A stretch of 64,000 nt of DNA from Streptosporangium sp. NBC_01755 (GTDB taxonomy: Bacteria > Actinomycetota > Actinomycetes > Streptosporangiales > Streptosporangiaceae). The notes beneath the pieces were generated by a model. It worked only from the letters and a program-made list of their open reading frames with translations, was not told the DNA's origin and searched no databases. The stretch's first letter is position 1. Each line of letters opens with the position of its first letter. The stretch is taken from positions 3,844,001-3,908,000 of the forward strand of contig NZ_CP109131.1 in NCBI RefSeq assembly GCF_035917995.1, in the 5' to 3' direction. This document shows, in pieces, positions 60,301-64,000 of the stretch. The position numbers and the translations under genes are program-made.

Positions 60301-60875
60301 TGACCAGCACCGATGACCTCGCCCCGTACCCCGAGACCCCCGAAGAAGCGACCGCCGACAACCTCGCCCGGCACATGGCCGTCGAAGCGCACTACTCCGC
60401 CACCCTCAACTCGCCCCGCTTCCAGCAGGTGATGGCCGCCGAAAAGACCGGCGAGAACCTGGCTGACAAGCGAAGCCTGTACATGCTCAACCAGGCGCTC
60501 ATGCTCGCCGAGCACGGAGTCGCGTTCCTGCTCCACGAGCTTCAGCGTTTCGCCCCCGACCAGGCCGACGAGGTCGCCGCCCGCATGTGGGACATGTGGG
60601 AAGACCCGCCACTCCAGGCCATCACGTGGGACGCCCTGGAGTCGTACGGCATCGACCCCGAGCAGGTGTCGGCAGCCGCTCTCGCCCGGTGGGAAGCCGC
60701 CACCAATCCGCCGGCTCCTGCCCCGGCCGAGATCGAGTACGAGCACGACGACGGCGCATGCACCGAGTGCGGCACTACCGAGGGCGACATCTGGCCGATC
60801 CGCGGACGCGTCGGCTATTTCTGCCGCGACTGCTGCATCAAGATCACCGGTGCTGACCCCGCCCACCCCGCGTAA
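60301..60875 (+). CDS. Phage protein with C-terminal zinc ribbon, 191 residues
   Basis: Helical N-terminal two thirds (VEAHYSATLNSPRFQQVMAAEKTGENLADKRSLYMLNQALMLAEHG), then CTECGTTEGDIWPIRGRVGYFCRDCC, a C4 zinc ribbon. The gap before it (60139-60300) has GGAACTGGAGTTCCAG and its own likely promoter. Function unknown. Confidence 0.65.
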
Positions 60876-60911
60876 CCCACCCCTGACAACCAATCTGACA
60901 AGGAACTCGCA

Positions 60912-61532
60912 ATGACGAACTCGAACCTCCGCCACATCGTGATCATCCTCGACCGGTCGGGCTCCATGGCTCTCGTCAAGGACGACACCGAAGGCGGACT
61001 CAAGGCATTCCTCGCCGAGCAGATCAACGCGCCCAGCGAGACCACCGTGAGCCTCTACCAGTTCGACGACCGCTACGAGATCGTCTACGAAAACACGCCC
61101 CTCGCTGACGTCCCCGACTTCGCGTTGAAGCCCCGTGGCATGACTGCCCTTCTTGACGCGGTCGGCATGACCATCAACCGCGTCGGCGGCCATCTGGCCA
61201 CGCTGCCCGAGGACAGCAGGCCCGGCGAAGTCGTCGCGGTGATCCTCACCGACGGCGCCGAGAACAGCTCGAAGGAGTACACGCTCCCGCAGGTCAAGGA
61301 CCTCATCACCCGCCAGCGGGATACCTACGGGTGGGCGTTCGTGTTCCTCGGCGCGGACCAGGACGCTTTCGCCGCTGCTGGCGGGATGGGCATCGGCCGC
61401 GCGTCCACGCTCTCCTATGGCTCTAACCGGACGGAGGAATCGATGACTAGGGCGGGCGCGATGGTGACCCGCGGCTCCCGGACGGGTGACTACACGTTCA
61501 CCGACGACGACCGCGACGCGACCTCCGCCTGA
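60912..61532 (+). CDS. VWA-domain protein
   Basis: 206 residues with one von Willebrand factor A domain: IVIILDRSGSMALVKDD (MIDAS D-x-S-x-S), GMTALLDAVGMTINRV (Thr and Asp), and VVAVILTDGAENSSKE (second Asp). No signal peptide, so cytoplasmic. VWA proteins in phages and defence systems act with AAA+ or other partners; none is evident next to it. Start ATG after AAGGAAC. Confidence 0.85.
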   Translation: MTNSNLRHIVIILDRSGSMALVKDDTEGGLKAFLAEQINAPSETTVSLYQFDDRYEIVYENTPLADVPDFALKPRGMTALLDAVGMTINRVGGHLATLPEDSRPGEVVAVILTDGAENSSKEYTLPQVKDLITRQRDTYGWAFVFLGADQDAFAAAGGMGIGRASTLSYGSNRTEESMTRAGAMVTRGSRTGDYTFTDDDRDATSA

Positions 61533-61604
61533 CCCCCTGCCCTGCCCGGTGTCTTACCGGGCAGGCACACAACCCCCAGCAAGATCAACGACAAGGGCCC
61601 CTGA

Positions 61605-62045
61605 ATGTCGAACCACGAGACCACCACTACCCACATCGGGCACAACGGCGCCCGGCTCCGCATCGCCGCGAACGCGGACTGCGAGCAGACGAACAACGGC
61701 TGCGCGACCCTCACCGTGAACGGCAGCGACACCTACCACGCGTCAGCCCGGTACACCCGCAGCCTCGCTGAGCGGATCTGCCAGGCGGCCGGGCTCGGAG
61801 CGGTCCTCCTCGAAGCCGCCGACCACCCCGGCTACGAAGCGCTGACCGATCTGACGCTGGAGGAGAAAGAGCAGCTCCCCGGCCGGTTCCACATCCCTCG
61901 CTGGGACGGCGACGGCGAGCCGAACGCGTGGCTGTGCGCGGTCTGCTGGGACGAAGGCACCGCCACCGGCTGGCCCTGCGAGGCCGCGATGAAGAACGGC
62001 GGCGAGGTCTTCGCCTCCACCGGCGAGTTCTACACCCCTGCCTGA
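61605..62045 (+). CDS. Hypothetical phage protein, 146 residues
   Basis: Cys/Trp-rich C-terminal part (WLCAVCWDEGTATGWPCEAAMKNGGEVF) and a glycine-poor N-terminus. Own ribosome site. No family recognised. Confidence 0.6.
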   Translation: MSNHETTTTHIGHNGARLRIAANADCEQTNNGCATLTVNGSDTYHASARYTRSLAERICQAAGLGAVLLEAADHPGYEALTDLTLEEKEQLPGRFHIPRWDGDGEPNAWLCAVCWDEGTATGWPCEAAMKNGGEVFASTGEFYTPA

Positions 62046-62109
62046 CCCACCCCATCTCCGCCCCGCCCTGCACGTCTGGGCGGGGCACCCCGAAAGGACA
62101 AGACCACCG

Positions 62110-62529
62110 GTGAGCAGCATCTACCGCGTTCTCTGCCTCTCCCACGACCCGGCCATCACCACCGAGGCCGAGTATGGCCGCCCCGAATCGGCCGTCGCCG
62201 CAATCGCTTCAGGCATCGACGGCCACCCGGACTGTGACCTGCTGATCGGCCGCTACTCCTACCCGCTGATCGAGATCGGCTGCCCGCCCACCACCGGCTC
62301 CGAACGTGCAGCCCGGCACCGCTGTTACCCCCACTCCGTCACTGAGTGGGTTGATGTGGCGTGGCTGCGCATCCTCGCCGCCGTTCACCAGTCCGGCACC
62401 GAGAGGATGCGGAGCCTGGCCGATGAGACCCGGCTCGCCCATTGGTCGCGGGAGCGGCTGCGACGCCTACGCGACGAGCTGGGCATTGATGCGGGCGCGC
62501 TCACCGACCAGGCAGGGGAGGCTCCCTGA
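62110..62529 (+). CDS. Hypothetical phage protein, 139 residues
   Basis: Begins MSSIYRVLCLSHDPAITTEA; a HYR-like CYPHSVTEWVDVAWL follows and a helical acidic C-terminus. Resembles common early proteins of actinophages, role unknown. GTG start; stop overlaps next gene. Confidence 0.6.
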   Translation: MSSIYRVLCLSHDPAITTEAEYGRPESAVAAIASGIDGHPDCDLLIGRYSYPLIEIGCPPTTGSERAARHRCYPHSVTEWVDVAWLRILAAVHQSGTERMRSLADETRLAHWSRERLRRLRDELGIDAGALTDQAGEAP

Positions 62530-62786
62530 TGTCCTCCCTCTCCGACGTCCTCCAAGAGCCGGAAGACGGGACAACAATCATCCTGACGGGCCCGATGATC
62601 TGTGGACACCTGGTGCTCCGACGCGACGACGCCAAAGCCGCTCGGCACGACGACCGTGAGCCTGGGGAGCGCTGGTTCCGGTGCGACCTCTCCGAGGGAG
62701 AGCCCCTCTCGTGGGCCAAATACACCACCTTCGCGACCAAGGCCTACGCCCTTGGTCCTCTCCTTGCAGATGTGGAGGCTCCCTGA
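62529..62786 (+). CDS. Hypothetical phage protein, 85 residues
   Basis: MSSLSDVLQEPEDGTTIILT followed by GPMICGHLVLRRDD; opening resembles the gene at 59854. One-base overlaps on both sides. Confidence 0.58.
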   Translation: MSSLSDVLQEPEDGTTIILTGPMICGHLVLRRDDAKAARHDDREPGERWFRCDLSEGEPLSWAKYTTFATKAYALGPLLADVEAP

Positions 62787-63088
62787 TGCCCGCTGAGCCT
62801 CGCCGCTACCTCCTCGACCTCGCTGGCTATCTCGCCGCCCAGGACCATCGCAGGGACGACCGCGTGAACCGCGCCCTCGACGCGCTCTCTGACCGCGAAA
62901 AGCGACTGGTCCGGGAAGCCGCCGTCATGGGCTACGTCCAGGGAGCCATGGCCGCCAACCCGGGCAAGCGGCCCGACATTCCCAAGGACTCGGCCATCGT
63001 GTGGCAGGTCGTTGACGCCTGCCGAGCCTTCCCTGACCTGTACCCGGTGATTAGCGCTCTGGCCGACGAGGAGGCGCGCGATGCCTGA
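62786..63088 (+). CDS. Hypothetical phage protein, 100 residues
   Basis: Helical: YLLDLAGYLAAQDHRRDDRVNRALDALSDREKRLVREAAVMGYVQG. No motif recognised. Overlaps neighbours. Confidence 0.6.
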   Translation: MPAEPRRYLLDLAGYLAAQDHRRDDRVNRALDALSDREKRLVREAAVMGYVQGAMAANPGKRPDIPKDSAIVWQVVDACRAFPDLYPVISALADEEARDA

Positions 63089-63677
63089 CCCCACCATTCC
63101 CACGGGCGACGTCGACGTGCTCGTCTCCCATGAGTGGACATCACACCCAAGATCCGCCCACCGTCTCCACACCTACGACGCCGCCTGCGCGATCTGCCGG
63201 GGTGACGCGGCCGCGATCGTCGCCGTCGTCGCCCAGCAGATCCGCCGCCAGGTCGCTGACGAGTTCCGCGCCCTCGCCGCCGCTGCGTCCCGTGACGACC
63301 TCCGTACCCGCCTCGATGCGATTCTGCGCCCGGCCATGCTGATCGGCCTCGACGATCCGCTTGGCGAGGAGCGGGCCGGAGAGTGGGCGGACTGGGTGCT
63401 CGCCGCGGTGCTGGCCGTGCGGGACGTCGAGCTGGAAGGCGCCCGCGACGGGCTCGCCGACCTCGACGACATCATCACGACCGAGCGGGCCATCCACGAG
63501 GTGACCATCGCCCGCGCCGAGGAGGCGGAGGAAGCTCTCGACGCCCACAAGGCCGCTCTCGCCCGTGTCCGGTATCTCGCCGAAGACTGGGCGACCCTCC
63601 CTCACGGCGCATACACCAGAGCGGGCAGGCGGATCCTCGCCGCTCTCGACACCCCGGAGACCAGCCGTGCCACCTGA
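63081..63677 (+). CDS. Hypothetical phage protein, 198 residues
   Basis: N-terminal ACAICRGDAAAIVAVVAQQIRRQVADEFRALAAAASRDDLRTRLDAIL and a coiled-coil end (AEEAEEALDAHKAALARVRYLAEDW). No family recognised. Overlaps upstream and downstream genes. Confidence 0.6.
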   Translation: MPDPTIPTGDVDVLVSHEWTSHPRSAHRLHTYDAACAICRGDAAAIVAVVAQQIRRQVADEFRALAAAASRDDLRTRLDAILRPAMLIGLDDPLGEERAGEWADWVLAAVLAVRDVELEGARDGLADLDDIITTERAIHEVTIARAEEAEEALDAHKAALARVRYLAEDWATLPHGAYTRAGRRILAALDTPETSRAT

Positions 63678-63930
63678 GCAGCGCGTTCACGCCATCGTGT
63701 TCAACGCCGTCGGCCCCGCCCTCCGCACCGTCGGCCTGTGGGCGAAGCTGACCAGCCGCCAGACCATCGCCGACCGGGTGTTGGCCGCTCTCGCCGAGCA
63801 CGGCCTGGTCGTCGTAGCCCGTGCCGACCTCGACGCGTACGTCAACCGAGACGGCACGAACCTGCTGCGCGAGGTGGACGGGCTCAACGCGCTGCTTGCC
63901 GCTCTTGGAACGGAGAAGCCCAATGCCTGA
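63667..63930 (+). CDS. Hypothetical phage protein, 87 residues
   Basis: Mixed alpha/beta: VHAIVFNAVGPALRTVGLWAKLTSRQTIADRVLAALAEHGLVVVARADL. GTG start overlapping the preceding gene. Function unknown. Confidence 0.58.
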   Translation: MPPEQRVHAIVFNAVGPALRTVGLWAKLTSRQTIADRVLAALAEHGLVVVARADLDAYVNRDGTNLLREVDGLNALLAALGTEKPNA

Positions 63931-64000
63931 CGCCTGCGTGTTCTGCCAGATCGTCGCCGGACAAGCCCCAGCAAGGATCGTCGCTGAGTGGGACGACACG
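63923..64000 (+). CDS. HIT-family protein, 5' part
   Basis: The 26 visible residues, beginning MPDACVFCQIVAGQAPARIV, give the N-terminal CxxC plus IVxGxxPAxxVxEWDD pattern of histidine-triad nucleotide hydrolases. The HxHxH motif is outside the window. A HIT protein in a phage suggests nucleotide salvage or signalling. Confidence 0.65.
   Translation, partial: MPDACVFCQIVAGQAPARIVAEWDDT

Larger units (their letters stand above)
31490..64000. mobile_element. Prophage, left part (attL, integrase, immunity, early and replication genes)
   Basis: Evidence for phage rather than plasmid or ICE: serine integrase at one end, divergent repressor/Cro switch, antirepressor, ERF-like annealing protein, DnaC-like loader with DnaB, DUF5131 Gp37/Gp68-type protein and dozens of tiny overlapping genes in one direction. 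No conjugation gene is seen. Structural and lysis genes and attR are expected to the right of the window. Confidence 0.85.

Noticed and set aside
31510-64000. Integrative conjugative element instead of prophage
   Set aside because: No FtsK-like transfer, relaxase or Spd genes appear, whereas antirepressor, DUF5131, Cro/repressor switch and phage replication genes do.

Overview
The window is high-GC actinobacterial DNA with short intergenic gaps, many GTG starts and 4-bp start/stop overlaps. Its left third has the gene order known from Mycobacterium tuberculosis ponA2-whiB4-Rv3680/Rv3679-Rv3678A/Rv3678c-Rv3677c-crp-nth-NUDIX-marP-ephE-Rv3669-acs-ssd-tad, and from the Streptomyces wblA-acs-ssd region. 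WhiB, Crp and Tad genes of this kind point to a filamentous actinomycete; Streptosporangiaceae is a guess that the sequence alone cannot settle.

1-17.9 kb, chromosomal backbone: a class A penicillin-binding protein running off the left edge, wblA, two ArsA-type ATPases, a DUF4177 protein, a RidA-family protein, NUDIX, metallo-beta-lactamase fold protein, Crp, endonuclease III, a second NUDIX, a HEAT-repeat protein, MarP-like protease, DUF309, epoxide-hydrolase-like protein, a DUF1469 membrane protein, acetyl-CoA synthetase and a degenerate Fic-fold protein. The functions are mainly cell wall maintenance, redox and developmental control, repair and acetate activation. 17.9-19.2 kb is non-coding: it holds a likely Ms1/scr3559-type RNA with a strong terminator, a 15-bp tandem repeat and DnaA-box-like sequences.

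19.2-23.2 kb: ssd-tadA-tadB-tadC, the start of a Tad/Flp pilus locus. The expected next gene, the DUF4244 pilin-like gene, appears only at 31.3 kb. The 8 kb between is accessory: a minus-strand set (NUDIX hydrolase, thymidylate-kinase-like protein, a decayed B12-binding/radical SAM gene, an HhH DNA glycosylase, four small unknown genes), a divergent XRE/TPR-type regulator, a pterin dehydratase-like protein, a small GntR regulator and a DUF4352 membrane protein. It ends in a non-coding stretch with four exact DnaA-box 9-mers.

31.3-64 kb: the DUF4244 reading frame breaks at about 31.49 kb, where a large serine recombinase begins. This is the attL side of a prophage that continues past the right edge. 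It shows integrase, repressor, a palindrome-rich operator and Cro-like switch, about 15 small early genes, an ERF-like annealing protein, HNH nuclease, two DNA methyltransferases, antirepressor, an ADP-ribosyltransferase-like protein, a phage WhiB, several DNA-binding proteins, replication initiator/helicase loader/DnaB, a PD-(D/E)XK-like nuclease, a DUF5131 radical-SAM-like protein, a VWA protein and the start of a HIT protein. No capsid, terminase or lysis genes lie in the window. No tRNA, rRNA or CRISPR array was seen.
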